A DNA stretch of 64,000 nucleotides from NCBI GenBank assembly GCA_021495925.1, contig JAKEKT010000016.1:310001-374000 (forward strand), given 5' to 3'. This DNA comes from Diplodia intermedia. Taxonomy: Eukaryota > Ascomycota > Dothideomycetes > Botryosphaeriales > Botryosphaeriaceae. This document shows, one piece after another, positions 9,081 through 21,700 of the stretch. A model generated the notes under the pieces. It made no database searches. It was not told the origin of the DNA and worked only from the letters and a program-made list of their open reading frames with translations. Positions within the stretch are counted from its first letter, which is position 1; each line of letters begins with the position of its first letter. The position numbers were made by a program, and so were the translations under genes.

Positions 9081-11636
9081 ATGTTCAACCGCGGCAACCT
9101 CCCGTTTGGGAGCAGACCTGATGCTGGAGCACCTCGGAGAGATGGATACGGGCCGCCTCCCGGTCAGCAACCTCCGCCGCCCGGCTACGACCCACGCCAA
9201 GGGTCTGGCTACCCGCCGGCGCAGCAGGTACCTGCGAGAAGGCCAGCTCCCGGAGCCGCTCCTGGAGGCGGCGGAGGCCGCCAGATGCAGCTGAAGCCCG
9301 TGAAGAGCCCCGGCGGCAACGCATACGCTTTTGGTAATGTGTAAGTCCAATGCTCTGCAACCACAGTCCACAGTTCAAATCTGACAAAATCGCAGCGTCG
9401 CTGTCTCGCCCGCCGATTTCCCGCCCTCCCGCGACGGTCACGATATTTACATTTTGGTCAACGGGAATCATGTGCTTTCTGCACGGCCTACCGAGACCTG
9501 CAGGCCAGGTGAGATTGGCTTGACAGACAGGCAGCGTACGTGGGCTGGCGTCAGCCTTGGTCCCCATGATGTTGTCATGGTTCAAAACTACGACCACTTC
9601 GGCGAGGGCGGCGGCGCCTATTTGGCATCCGTGGATGTAGAAGTTGGTTTTGCCGGACGGAAGACCACGGAGGTCCCCTACGACCAGGACGAGCTTGGTC
9701 AGTTTTTCGCGAGAAACTTTGAGAACCAAATCCTGGCCCCTGGCCAGCAGCTCCTCATGGACCATAAGAACATCCCTCTCACCCTCGTTATCCGCGCGGT
9801 CCGCCTCGCAGATCTGTCCATGGAGAAGGCTAGCACCGATACGCCGCCTGTCGCGGATCCTCGTGCCCGCGGTATCTTGACCCGCCAGACTCAGGTCGAC
9901 TTCTTCAAGAGCGCGCAGTCCGAGCTCAAGCTGAAGGGCTCGTCTCGCAGGCCGGCAGCCAATTCCATTGTGCAGCCCGGCTTCAAGTTCGAGGATATGG
10001 GCATTGGTGGTCTGGATGAAGAGTTCAGCGCCATTTTCCGGAGAGCTTTCGCTTCCCGCATCTTCCCGCCTGGCCTCGTGGACAAGCTTGGTATTCAGCA
10101 CATTCGTGGTATTCTGTTGCATGGTCCGCCCGGTACTGGAAAGACGTTGATTGCGCGTCAGATCGGCAAAATGCTCAACGCCAAGGAACCGAAAATCATC
10201 AACGGCCCTGAGGTATTGAACAAGTTTGTTGGTCAGTCGGAAGAGAATATCCGTAAGCTGTTCGCCGATGCGGAGAAGGAGCAGAAGGAAAAGGGTGAAG
10301 AGAGTGAGCTCCACATCATCATCTTCGATGAATTGGATGCTGTCTGCAAACAGAGAGGCAGCGGAGCTGGCGGTGGCACCGGTGTTGGTGACAGCGTCGT
10401 TAACCAGCTGCTGTCGAAGCTCGACGGTGTCGAGCAGCTGAACAATATCCTCCTCATTGGTATGACCAACCGTATGGACATGATCGACGAGGCCCTTCTG
10501 CGCCCTGGACGTCTCGAGCTGCACATGGAGATTTCTCTGCCCGACGAGCACGGCCGCCAGCAGATTCTGAACATCCACACGTCCAAGATGCGCAACAACG
10601 GCGTCCTGGAAGATGACGTTGATGTTGCTGAACTTGCAAAGCTCACGAAGAACTACTCTGGTGCCGAGATTACCGGTTTGGTGAAGGCAGCGTCGTCCTT
10701 CGCTTTTAGCAGGCATATCAAGGTGGGAACGATGGCGTCCATCTCGGACGATGTCGTCAACATGAAGGTTAAGCGCGTGGACTTCCTGAATGCACTGGAC
10801 GAGGTACGCCCCCTGTTCGGCGTTGCCGAGGAGGAGCTTTCGAAGTGCATTAGGGGCGGCATCATTCATTTCTCGTCGACGATCAACTCCATCTTGGACG
10901 AGGGCAATCTCTACATTAATCAAGTCCGGAAAGGCGGGTCGCCGCTGCTGTCTGTTGTGCTCCATGGCCCGCCCGGCAGTGGCAAGACGGCCCTGGCGGC
11001 GGAACTGGCCATGAAGTCCGAATTCCCCTTCATCAAACTAATTAGTCCCGAAGACATGGTTGGATACGGGGAGATGCAGAAGGTGCAGCACCTGGACAAG
11101 ACGTTCCGAGATGCCTACAAGAGCCCGAACAGCGTGGTGGTCATCGACAACATCGAGCTGCTCGTTGATTGGGTGCCAATTGGACCGCGTTTCAGCAACA
11201 CGGTTCTCGTAGCGCTGAAGGTGTTGCTCGGAAAGCAGCCACCAAAGGTACGTAACCCCGCGGGATTTTCATGTGTGTATTGCTGACGGCAGGATGATAG
11301 GGCCGGCGGTTGCTCATTCTCGCCACGACAACCGAGCGGTCGGTACTGCAGCAGCTTGATCTGTTCAGCCGGTTCGACGCAGAAATCCCAGTCCCGAACG
11401 TGAACAGCCAGCGCGAACTCGGGTTCATCCTAGAAGAGTCGCGCGCTTTCCCGAGTAGCGACCAGGTAAAGAGTGCGATCGACGAGATCCAGGCCACGAC
11501 AGGCGGCTCAGAGGTCGGGGTCGGAATCAAGAAGATCCTGACGGGCATCGAGACGGCCAAGCAGGACCCGCAGGACATGGCCGGGCGGTTTGCGGCGGTC
11601 ATGTCGCAGGCAATCGCAGCGCGCTCGTTTGCATGA
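9081..11636 (+). CDS. SEC18: Sec18/NSF vesicle-fusion AAA+ ATPase
   Basis: Three exons, 9081-9340, 9396-11247 and 11301-11636, give 815 residues. Splices use GTAAGT/CGCAG and GTACGT/GATAG. NSF disassembles cis-SNARE complexes together with alpha-SNAP (Sec17) as a cytosolic hexamer. A Gly/Pro-rich N-terminal extension (to about residue 70) precedes the N domain. D1 has Walker A GPPGTGKT (about 327) and Walker B IIIFDELD (about 394). D2 has GPPGSGKT (about 609) and the degenerate Walker B VVVIDNIE (about 669), the known NSF pattern in which D2 mainly supports hexamer assembly. The length agrees with fungal Sec18 plus the extra N-terminal tail. Confidence 0.98.
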
Positions 11637-13700
11637 ACGGAGATCGGAGATGGGAGGGAAAGGGGCGGGCAGGCTATGCACGGCATGCGTGCTGCATGGC
11701 CGTTGGGATAGAAGATACGCAAGATCAATGGATGGCAACGCTGGCAAATGCAGTGCAACGGCGCACCGGGGATCGAACTGACCACGCGATGCTCACATGG
11801 GCATGATTTGACAGGTTGGCGGCCGGTTGCACCGCATTGCTGCCAGGCTGAACCTGAGTGCTGCTTCTGGCGCGAGATGAGATGAGACGGCCTTGCTGGC
11901 TGACGGACGGCTCCGTTTCATCTCGAGGCTGCGGCCTAGCGCCTTCTGCCATGGGCGGAGGTTAGCTCTGACGCTGCGAACATGGACAGCCAGCCCAGTC
12001 GTTCGCTTGCTGCTGCAGCGTCCGGCGTGCCTCGGCCTCGGCGGAGGTAACGAGGCCGGGTCGTTGCAGACATGGCAAGCAAGCGGCCGTGCAGACACAG
12101 GCGTCCCGATGCGAATTTATTGCTGCCGGCACCGCGCAGGCTGCCTATGCGGCTGCCACGCCCCTATGGCGGCGTGCGGAGGAGGATCCTAGACTAGACG
12201 CCGTTGGCCGCGACGACTCTGGCTGGCGAAACACAGCCCTAGCGCAAGGCCAGGCAGGGGAGCGGGCGTGGACATGTCCAACGGGCGGCTTGCTGGAGCG
12301 CGCATCCGTCGATAGTGGGCGCGCGCTAGTTACATGGAGCGCGACGACGGCTCGCACCTCACCGCCATTCACCATTCAGCGCGCGGCAGTGCCTGGCTAG
12401 CCGTGGCCGAAGGCAGGCGGGCGCGGAAGGCGAGGGGATGCGATCACGATGATGGTGGTGAGGTGGTGGTGAGCAGCGCCCGGGCGGCGCCGCGGTGCTC
12501 GGGCAGGCAGGGCAGGGCAGGGCACGGGCACGGGCATGGGCATTGGCGCATAGGCTCGCGGTCACGCCAGAGCAAGTAGCTGCGGGCGTGGGAATTGCGC
12601 GCAGGGAGCCGTGAGCACATGAGTTGCGCTGGATGCGCGCTGCAGTCAGGCAGCAGCGCTTCGGGCCTAGCCCAAGGCGGATGACGCAGCTGTCGAGGGG
12701 AAGGCGCTGCAAAATCATGTCAAGCCGCCGTCTCCTCCCCACTCTGCGCCTCTGCCCGAGCATTCTAGGGCTGCCCCGGGACCAATTATGGCCGTCCAGG
12801 TCGCAGCGCCGTCCGCTGCTCGTCCACTGCAGGCGTCGCGACAATGACAACGCATCACCTTCTTACAGCGCAGCAGAGCAGCGCCGACCTGCACCACCCT
12901 CCACCATGCATGCGCTCGCCGCTCTGCAGCTGCGCCAGCGCGAATTGGGCCCGCCCGCCGCCCGCACCCGCGCCCTCGGCCAACGCTTTTCTTCGCGCAG
13001 CCGTGGTGGACCATGATGCCGGCCATGCTTTCGCCCGGGCCCTTGGCGCCGCCTCAACCCTCGACCTCCACCGAAGCACCGCCTGCCATGCCCGTCCGCG
13101 AACCCCAGATCCCTCCACCCACGCCGCAGCCAGCTCTGCCCGAGCCTAGTGCCGCGACGCGCCCGATTGCCCCTAGGCCCTAGGCGCTGCTGATACGCCC
13201 CCAGCGCCGCCGCAGAGCCCGACTCCTGCCAGCTAGGCCCGCCCGCTTGCTGCTCTGTCTCGTTTTGCCACTGCCCCTACCGCCCGGCCCCAAGCTCAAT
13301 GGCTCCAATGCCCATTGCTCTGCGGTTGGAGCTTCCGCTGCCGCGTCTGGCCGGAGCATTGTCCCGGCCGCCGTAGGATCCTGACCTAGCCTTGCTCTGC
13401 TGCCGGCGCTTTTCTAGACAAGGCCTGATCCCCAGCACCTCTCATGTCAGAGGAGGGATATTGCGCCGGACGGGCGCGGAAGACTCGTTCATAGGACACT
13501 CCGTAGGACTGACCATGCAGCTCCATCACAGCCAGCCCTTCGCACTAAGCGGGGCCCGCATGTGTGAATGATCACGGCTCACGGATCACCCCAATCACCT
13601 TCCACCAACCTTGTCATGGTCATTGACGGCATTGCGGGACGGCCGACAGCGTGATGGTCTGGCTCTTCGCCGGGATGCCCCAACCCCTCCATCTGGAGGG
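11637..13700. other. GC-rich gene-free region
   Basis: About 2 kb follows SEC18. It includes the SEC18 3' UTR, a G-run cluster at 12,501-12,540 and long GC-rich tracts whose six-frame ORFs are many but unrelated to any family. No RNA gene was recognised. Confidence 0.5.
12501..12540 (+). repeat. G-run cluster, potential G-quadruplex
   Basis: Seven GGG (or longer) runs are separated by 2-6 bases, built from GGGCA and GGGCAC/GGGCAT units. Four closely spaced G3 runs are enough for an intramolecular quadruplex, and this tract offers more than one register. No gene directly flanks it. Confidence 0.55.
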
Positions 13701-13708
13701 TATAAAAA
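13701..13708 (+). promoter_or_regulatory. TATA box upstream of the KxDL gene
   Basis: TATAAAAA is followed by a pyrimidine-rich stretch (CTTTCTCTTGACTCTCTATTC), a common layout of fungal core promoters. It is 234 bp upstream of the ATG at 13,935. Confidence 0.6.
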
Positions 13709-13934
13709 GGGGTCCATTGTGTGGGTTTGACGGCTTTCTCTTGACTCTCTATTCTTCTCTCCAGCTCACTCATCCCCCGCTTGCTGCCACTCTCGGAGCA
13801 TATCTTACCCATCCATTGTTACTCTGTACCATCAGGAAGCAAACAGAGTCATCCATTGACCACCCAACCACCACTCTTCATCCTCATCTTCGTACAACAC
13901 AAGCTCCGTCCACCCTTCCAATCCATCTGCCATC

Positions 13935-14734
13935 ATGTCTTCCGGCTACTACTCGTACCCTGCCTACCATGCTGGTGGCTCCGCGCCCATTGCCATGCCC
14001 CACAAGAGGCATGGCACTGAGGCCTACTACCCTCCCCAGCAGACGGGCCACCATGGCCGCCTGTCTGTCTCTCCCCCTGAGCCCGCTGATTCCGTGACCA
14101 CCGGCGGTCCGACTTCCTATGATCCCACTGCCACGGGCTCCAGCAGCTACGCCGGATCTGCCTCTGACTACGAGATGGGTGGCCGCGAAAGCGCCGCCAG
14201 CGTTGACCTGATGGACTACATGGGCGATCGTCTGAACGGAGCATTCGACTCCACGCCTTTGGACCGCAGTCTGGCGAAGCAGGCACAAACGTAAGTTCTT
14301 GCAGTCATCATCTTTCAATTCCCTGTGCAGAGCGTCGGAAACCAGGGCTCCGCTCCACACTTGGCCGAGCCGGAAGATTCCAAACAACAGGGCGTGACAA
14401 GGGATTCCTTCAAGGAGCCAAAAACCGCTGACACGTTGGTTGCGCAGATCAGGAGAGCTCAACGCTAAGACGCGCGAGCTGATGCAGCTGCAAGCCCTTG
14501 CGCGCGAGCGGCTGGCGGCGACGCAGAGGAACTTTTCCGACGGTATGAAGGCCGCAAAGGAAGTGCAGCGCGATCTTGAGTGGACACAGAAGCGCGTTTC
14601 GTAAGTTTTGTTCGGATCGAAGAAAAAGCGGCAACTGACTGGGAACCAGCTCCATCAACCAGCGCGCAGCCCGCAAATACCCCGACCAGTACAAGAGGGC
14701 GTCGGAGCGCTACCCCGCTCCCGTCGACTACTGA
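13935..14734 (+). CDS. KxDL-domain protein (KXD1/BLOC-1-related)
   Basis: Three exons, 13935-14290, 14448-14600 and 14650-14734, give 197 residues. All donors are GTAAGT, and CTGAC branch points lie before both acceptors. The N-terminal 90 residues are Tyr/Pro/Ser-rich and probably disordered (SSGYYSYPAYHAGG). The rest is helical: LDRSLAKQAQT, then ELNAKTRELMQLQALARERL, then GMKAAKEVQRDLEW, which aligns with the KxDL domain. In this copy the lysine of the K-x-D-L core appears as Gln (Q-R-D-L). KXD1 proteins belong to BLOC-1-type complexes that act in endosomal sorting. Assignment rests on pattern memory, not on a search. The C-terminal exon is short and basic and ends APVDY. Confidence 0.72.
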
Positions 14735-17700
14735 TCGTTCGATGGTTTTTGCCTGTTTCCTATTTCCTTCGCTTTCCTCGACCAATAGACCTGGGACCTC
14801 GATACAACCAAAATAGCGCTGCTGTCGTTTGCGACCTTCTTACCGACCTCACCTGTACAACCACCATCTCCGAACTTCACACGGCAACGATGATACCACG
14901 ATGGCAATCGCCTTCAGGCTCATTTCCACCTCTTCGGCTTCTCATTCACAATTCTTTCCCGTTTTTGACGCAGCACGAGCGACGATGAGACGTCTGCCTT
15001 ACGCTCAGGCACGCCCCGGCAGCCCCTGCATGAGGTCGCCACACTCCCGACCGATCGGACGAGATCCACGTTGCATGCGCACGGCAGCAGGGACGACAGC
15101 TATGGTGCGGCAGTGGTGGACTCGAGGGAGCGCGGTTGCGTGGCTCTCTCCGTGGTCAGCCCTACAACTCCGCACCCTGTCACTTTTTCTGCACGAAACG
15201 TCACAGCGGCTCGGACCGCGCAATCTGCACGGCACGCTCCACAATCACACGGCACGTTTCTTCACTTTGACGCGCAGGCGCACAAGCCAGCTCTTCCTCC
15301 CGCCTCCCCAGAACCAGACCCCGCAGTGGCGGGCATTGCTTTTTCCTGTCCCGTGCGGCTGGAGGACAGTTTGGTTCTGGAACGGTCTGGGAGCAACACC
15401 CCCACGCTCTTGGATGTGCCCATGAGTAGAGCGACGGGCAACAACCTTTTGTTTTCACGCGTGCGCTGTGGTTTGCGATTGGTCAAGTGTCATTCTTCCC
15501 CCCACCTCCCCTCATCGTAAAACTTGGGCGGCAGATTGATTTTGAGTACGGCATTCTCCTACACCTGGTGGCTCCTTGACTCTACTATACCTGTTCAGTT
15601 TGACCTTCTATCCGACTGATCCGGGAACGGTTCCCTTTCCCGCCTTTCCTAAGCTGGAGAACGGTGTTCTTCCTTACTATTCCGTACTTATGCCATCTAT
15701 GAATTTGTTATGTTTGGTTCCGCTTTCCCCCGTTCGTCGAAAGTGAGTGACTTGACTGGCTGCCCTCCCTTGCTCCATCCTTGCTCCATGCACGTGCGGC
15801 ACCGAGGGCAGCCAGCTAGTCGATTGCTTTATGCAGTGAGAAAGGGTTTTTTTTCTCCCCTTGCCTTGGACTCTACCCCGGTCTCCGGGTCCATGAATGG
15901 GCGCCGGTGCCCAACCGGCAGCTGTTCCCCGGGTTGCGGCTGACTGGCTAGGTAAGTTGAATGGCTGCTTGATAAACTAACCGGGGGGGCGGGAGGGTGC
16001 TAGAATGCCCGTCTGCCCATCCGCCTGGGCGGGTGGGCCCTCCCTCCCTCTTCCCCCTACATCCTTTCACCCAACCATCGGATTGACGTGGTGGCACAAC
16101 CCCCGGATCACGATGGTAGCACCAATTCCAGACGTGAAACTCCTGCCGCCCAACCTCCCAACCCCCCTCCAGTGTAACCGTGTGCCAATCAGATCTCCAT
16201 CTGGATGCGGGGATCGACTGATTGAGTGGCGGGCACGCGCGTTGGCGGCAGGTAATGTGACTTGTGTGTGTGATGCGTGATGCATGATGGATGTGATCTC
16301 CCTTGCATGTGTGTACCTAGCCGGCTTCTCCGTCCCCCTGTTTTGAAGCAACTGATTCGGTGATTAGCGGGCATGAAGCCGGTTTCGCGGCCCATACGGG
16401 CACCGAAGATGGGTTGGGAGAGAGGTCGTGCTTACCTGATATGGTAGTTTTGGGCGTTACTATCTTCGGGCGATGGAAGGATTTGGGGGGGTCCGGAGGA
16501 CATGGGCCAGGATGTGCTCGGGAGCGAGCGGGTTGGTATGGGGGCGTGGGTCTGTAAGAGGGTGTGGGGGAGTGCGTGTGTAGGTGGTAATAGCCGCGCG
16601 TTTGGGAAACGGCTCCGCGATGGACGTTGCGCGCCATCACGTGTGTGAAAGGTGGTTGCTTTACCTCGCTGTTGGATTCGATGGTCGGCTGGCACGTGGA
16701 TAGTAGATAGATGGTTGAGCTGTAGGGATAAAGCTCGATACCCACAGCTGTTGGAGAGTCGCCTATAATATACTGTGCGCTCGTGAACAAGTGCTGGAGT
16801 TGGAGAAGTGCCACTCATTTACATTTTCACTACGACACGGAAAGCAGACGATGGACGCGTTGCGGCTCGCTTAGTTAGTCTATCTTTGCGCCAACGCTAT
16901 CTCAAAAGTTACTGGGATTACTACTGTAGTCTCTACTCTCTTTGGCTCGGCCCACTCTCCCTGCTTGCGACGCGCCGTACTTATTTCCAAAGGAGAGGTG
17001 AAAGCATGTTGCCGTCGTTGAAGGCTGGTCACTCGACCATCTCTTCGCCTCACTCTAAGTCTGGTCTCTGCAGCCTTGAGGATGGCTGTCAAAATTCCAG
17101 CGGGTCATGATGACCTAATAGGAGTCATTTTTGCATCTTGTCAGCAGGCTTTCGCTACCGGTAAAGACGGTCCATATTGTGCATGTCGATCAAAGTCCTG
17201 GATTGTATTGCACGACCACGAGTGTAAAGAATTCGCATGGAGCGATTAGCCAAATGCAGCAAGAAGATATTGGCATTTTAGGTGGCCACGGCACAGTTTT
17301 TAGTGATTTTCCTTTCGCTTTTTTTTTTTCTTTTCTTTTACGGATTATGAAGTCAATAAACGGTATAAGGGTATCCGAAAGGGACTAGCCATCTGGACCA
17401 CATAATTTTCCGGTGTACCTGTTCCCCAGAGACCGCTGCTTACTCAAGGTGAGTGTAATAGCAAGCTATTTAAGCACGACTTGCGATCGGTTTGCGACTA
17501 GGATTTCACTTCTTCCGGAGATCGTTTGCTAAAGCTCGTGTCTTTAACAACTTGTCCAAAAAACGTTCCGGGCGCGATCGCATGCAGCCTGAAGCGGAAG
17601 CCTCTGTATGAGTTGAGCATTGCACCGCAATAATTTTCGTGCTGTCCAAGAGCAGTACCATGGGCAACTCTCTAGGCTCTTCTTGTTCGCAACGGAGCGA

Positions 17701-17739
17701 TAGAATGGAAAGGTCCCCTACTCGACCAGCCAGCCTCGA
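14735..17739. other. 3-kb gene-free region
   Basis: This lies between the 3' ends of two convergent genes, so no promoter is required here. It contains G runs near 15,981-15,995 and 16,486-16,493 and a T tract near 17,320-17,340. No coding frame, tRNA or repeat family could be supported. Confidence 0.45.
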
Positions 17740-18393
17740 TCAGGAATGGCTGGACAACAATCTGCTCCACGGATCTTCAATGAAGCTCGGCTGAAAGTAA
17801 GCATCATTCTGGTTGGCTGCGCTCTCATCGCCTGCCGGTTGAGTCGAGTCGTCGGCAGGCATGCTCGGAGTTTCCGTTGGGGTCTCGGTAGGGCGAGCTG
17901 GAGGAGGTGGTGGTACTGGAAGTGATTGGCCGTAGGCGAGGAAATCGGCGAGGCCAGAGCTAGCTGAAGCTTGTTGATCCTTCTTCTTTTTCTTCCAGTA
18001 CTTCCTGGCCTCGCTCGCCTTCATGCCTGCGGTCGGGTCGGCGGCATTTGCAGCCTCTGGGCCAGGATCCTGATTCGCCGAGGTGGCGGCGAGCGGTGTA
18101 GGCGTCGCGTCTGCGCTTGCAGGGCTTGCAACATCCTGAGCGGAGGAGCTTGCAACAGGTGCTTCGGACTGGTTCTCGGGTGTGCCACTGTTGTCGCTCT
18201 TGCGGCGGGGTCCCATGGGCACTGAGTTGCTTCCAGACGCGTCAGGATTGAAGGAATTGGCATTGAGCTCAGTAAAGGCCTCGTCGACTCTGCGCTTCCT
18301 GGTGGGGCCATGGCCGGCACCAAAACCCGTGAGACCCAGTGTCGCATACAGGGCGCGGTCGGGATCCATGCTCGTCTCGGGCTCCGTGGGCAT
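17740..18393 (-). CDS. unknown Pro/Ala/Ser-rich protein
   Basis: A single exon of 217 residues reads MPTEPETSMDPDRALYATLGL at its start. Features in order are a basic patch TRKRRVDEAF, a disordered Ala/Ser/Pro middle, ARKYWKKKKKDQQ near 130-145, a proline run PVPPPPPARP and a C-terminal block YFQPSFIEDPWSRLLSSHS. The short structured ends around a disordered middle and the aromatic C-terminal motif look like conserved anchor segments. I do not recognise a named family. It is divergent from the ArAE_2 gene, with a 401-bp spacer. Confidence 0.65.
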   Translation of the reverse strand: MPTEPETSMDPDRALYATLGLTGFGAGHGPTRKRRVDEAFTELNANSFNPDASGSNSVPMGPRRKSDNSGTPENQSEAPVASSSAQDVASPASADATPTPLAATSANQDPGPEAANAADPTAGMKASEARKYWKKKKKDQQASASSGLADFLAYGQSLPVPPPPPARPTETPTETPSMPADDSTQPAGDESAANQNDAYFQPSFIEDPWSRLLSSHS

Positions 18394-18794
18394 GGTTGCG
18401 CTTGCGTGATGGTCAGGCGGAAGTGTAATTTTTTTTCTTTACGGTGAGAGCCGCGCACAGCTGGGCGCGCAGCAGGGTTGTGCTGCAGCAGCAGAGCGCG
18501 GGGCTGGCACAATGGGCGCGGGCAGGTGCAGAGGAAGGACGTAGTTGCAGGTTCGTGTGGCGCGGGCTGGGTGTTGTTCTGGCAGCGGCGGGCGGCGGCA
18601 AATCGGGCCAAACACCAGGGCAAGAGCCCAAGCTCCCGCGTCAGCTGGAGGTCGATGATGATCCCGACCGCATGCCAACGCGCCTGGCACCACGCTCGAG
18701 CAGTTCCACAATTTCGCCTGCTCCTCCCCCCACAGACAATGCGAACTCTGCAACACCACGCCTGTCGTCGAAGCCTGCAGCCTGCGTAGCGACC
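18394..18794. promoter_or_regulatory. shared divergent promoter region
   Basis: This 401-bp spacer separates the starts of the unknown Pro-rich gene (minus) and the ArAE_2 transporter gene (plus), so both promoters must be here. A short T run sits at 18,429-18,436 near the minus-strand start. No TATA is clear. Confidence 0.55.
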
Positions 18795-21700
18795 ATGAAC
18801 GGCGACTCGCAGTCTCAGACGCCGTCGCAGTCGCAGCCGACTGTCTCCGCTCGCCGCTTCCTGCGCCCCAAGGTTCGTACCACCCAGCGCCCCGTCGCCC
18901 CGCGTCCGCAAGCCGCTGATCTGTGGAGTAACAGCTCCGTCAAGCCACCCTGATCCTGCCCAAGACCGGCGAGCGTGTACGCCGCACTTTCACTCTCCGC
19001 TCGCCGGATCCCGAGTCCGCCGACAGTGACAACGACACTACTCCGTTGCTGGGCGGTGGCGCCACCGCGCGTGCGAGACACCAGGGCCCCGTGGCCAGGA
19101 CACTCGGCAAGGTTCGCAATGGATCCAGGAAAGCGTACAGCTTCGCAACCTCGCCCCTGGGCGTCAACTTGCTAAAGTGCTCCATCGCCTATGTGCTGGG
19201 CAGCTTGGCCACCTTTGTGCCGGTCCTGTCCAATTTCCTGGGCCGCAATGACGGCAAGCACATGGTCGCCACCATCACCGTTTACTTCCACCCAGCTCGC
19301 TCTGCCGGCAGCATGATGGAGGCTTTCATGCTAGCAATCATGGCCTTTCTCTATGCCACGGCCATATCCTTCTCCAGCATGGGTGTCTCTATGGCCTTCG
19401 CCGAAGCCCACTTGCTTGTCCTGGGCCATGCCATCGTGCTTATCTTGTTCTGCGGCGGAGGCCTGGGCTTTATTGGTTGGATCAAGCAGCGGCTGGGAAA
19501 CCCTTTGGTCAATGTGGCTTGTTCTCTGGCCTCGCTTGCCCTCATCACCGTTCTCACCAAGGAAGGCGCCGTGCAGGCCGCGACTTTTTCATACAACAAG
19601 ATTGTCCAGGTCCTGAAGATGGTCTTCATGGGAATCACAGCGACCACCGCCGTCAGCTTGATCATCAGACCCGTGTCTGCCCGGAACAATTTGCGGAACG
19701 ATATGCGGAAGGCAACGGACGTCCTCAGCGACATGCTCACTGCCATCACGCACAGTTTCTTACTTGGCGCTGAGGATGAGCTGAAGCAACCCGAGTACAT
19801 CCAGGCCTCGAGCAAATTCAAATCCACGTTCAGCTCAATGACAAAAAACCTCGGGGAGGCCAAAATGGAGCACTACGCTCTAGGAACCGAGAACGAATAC
19901 CATATCGAGACTCGCCTGGTCAAGTGTATGGAACGTGTTGCTCAAAACATTGGGGGTCTCCGCGGAGCCGCACTCACTCAATTTTCTCTGATCTCGAAGC
20001 CGTCGGGCCATGGCATATCCCCCGGCATCACCAGGAACAGCTCCATCGAGGCTTTGTCACGTGTTAACTCTGGCGACTTTGCGTCGTATTTCAACAGGAA
20101 GCCTAGCCATTCCAACCTGAGCAGTGTCTCTGCCAGTGGTCTCGCAGCCATTGAAGAGGCGGGCGAGGAAGCCAGTGATGAAGGCAGCCGTGCGCTTTCT
20201 TCCACGACAACTCCGGGTGCTATTAGCGCGATTGCTACTGCAGAAACGCCCGCAGACATCTTCACCATGTTCATCTCCTATCTCGGACCATCGGTCAAGT
20301 CTTTGGCGTACACGTTGAAGGAAGTGCTTGACGAACTGCCTTATGGTCCTTCTCCAGACTATACCATCGCAGTCAACAGCAACTTCCGTAGTAGCCTGAT
20401 GGAAGCTAGGGACCTCTTTGTCAAAGCGAGAAAAGAGGCACTTGATGCCGTGTACGCCAACCGTGGATTGAGCAAGTCTAAACCTATCGAGGTGCTTGCC
20501 GACTATGAAGAGGTTGCTGCTAGCTGTGGATATTTCAGCTCAGCTCTGCAGGATTGTGCTGAAGAAATGATAGTGTATCTAGATGTGCTGGAAGAGTTGA
20601 AGCAGGAAGTTGAACGCAGCCCCAGAAAGCGAACCTGGAACTGGCTCAGATTCTGGCAAAAGCGAAAGAACAGTGGAGGTGACGAGAGCAGACCTGGTAT
20701 GTGGATTCGCACGTGTTGTAAGTTGACAATCATACTAACTCGCCACCAGAGACGCCCGATATCAAGGATCAAGACCACGCACGAGGCATATCCCAGAACG
20801 TTCAGATCCCCAGGCGCCCCAGTCACCCGGCTCAAGCCGCCAAGAAGCCTCGCAGAAAAGCTCGTCTGCTATATCGCATTTACCGTTCTTCGGCTTTTCT
20901 TCGACGGGAGGACATCAAGTACGCCATCAAAGTTGCTTTTGGAGCCATACTATACGCCATGTGGTCCTTCATCCCGGAAACACGGCCAACCTACAGCCAC
21001 TGGCGTGGTGAGTGGGGTCTGCTGTCTTACATGCTGGTGTGCTCCATGACAATCGGGGCATCAAACACAACTGGTTACCAGCGTTTTTCGGGCACTTGCC
21101 TCGGCGCTGTCTTCGCCATTGTCGCCTGGATCGCGGCTCGGGGGAACCCGTTCGTCCTGGGATTCTTTGGGTGGGTGGTGTCATTAATCTGCTTCTACAT
21201 CATCGTCGGAAAAGGGAAGGGACCCATGGGTCGTTTCATCCTCCTGACGTACAACCTGTCTGCGCTTTACGCCTACTCCCTCTCGGTTAAAGATGATGAA
21301 GACGATGATGATGAGGGTGGAGCAAGTCCGGAGATCTTTGAAATTGCAAAACACCGTGTCGTTGCTGTCATGGTAGGATGTCTATGGGGTATCGTCATCA
21401 CCCGGCTCGTTTGGCCTATCAGTGCCAGGCAGAAGATCAAGGACGGGATATGCGTCCTCTGGCTACGCATGGCATTGATCTGGAAGCGGGACCCTCTGTC
21501 GATGCTCCTTGACGGAGTTCCTGCCTCTTCCATTGCCGACATCAGGGAGTCAATCAAGCTCCAGCGTTTCTTGAATCATTTGGAAGCTCTTCGCAAGGCG
21601 GCAACCTCTGAATTTGAGATGAGCGGTCCTTTCCCGAGCAAGGTGTACGGCAGCCTTTTCCAGACGACTGGACGCATATTGGACGCTTTTCACGCGATGA

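Noticed and set aside
9085..10965. 626-residue minus-strand open frame opposite SEC18
   Set aside because: It is a mirror of the high-GC codon pattern of SEC18. Its sequence is repetitive in Leu/Val/Asp/Arg and resembles no protein, while the plus strand is certain.
11755..11790. tRNA-like T-arm (minus strand GTTCGATCCCC)
   Set aside because: The T-stem does not pair and no D-arm or acceptor stem is found around it.
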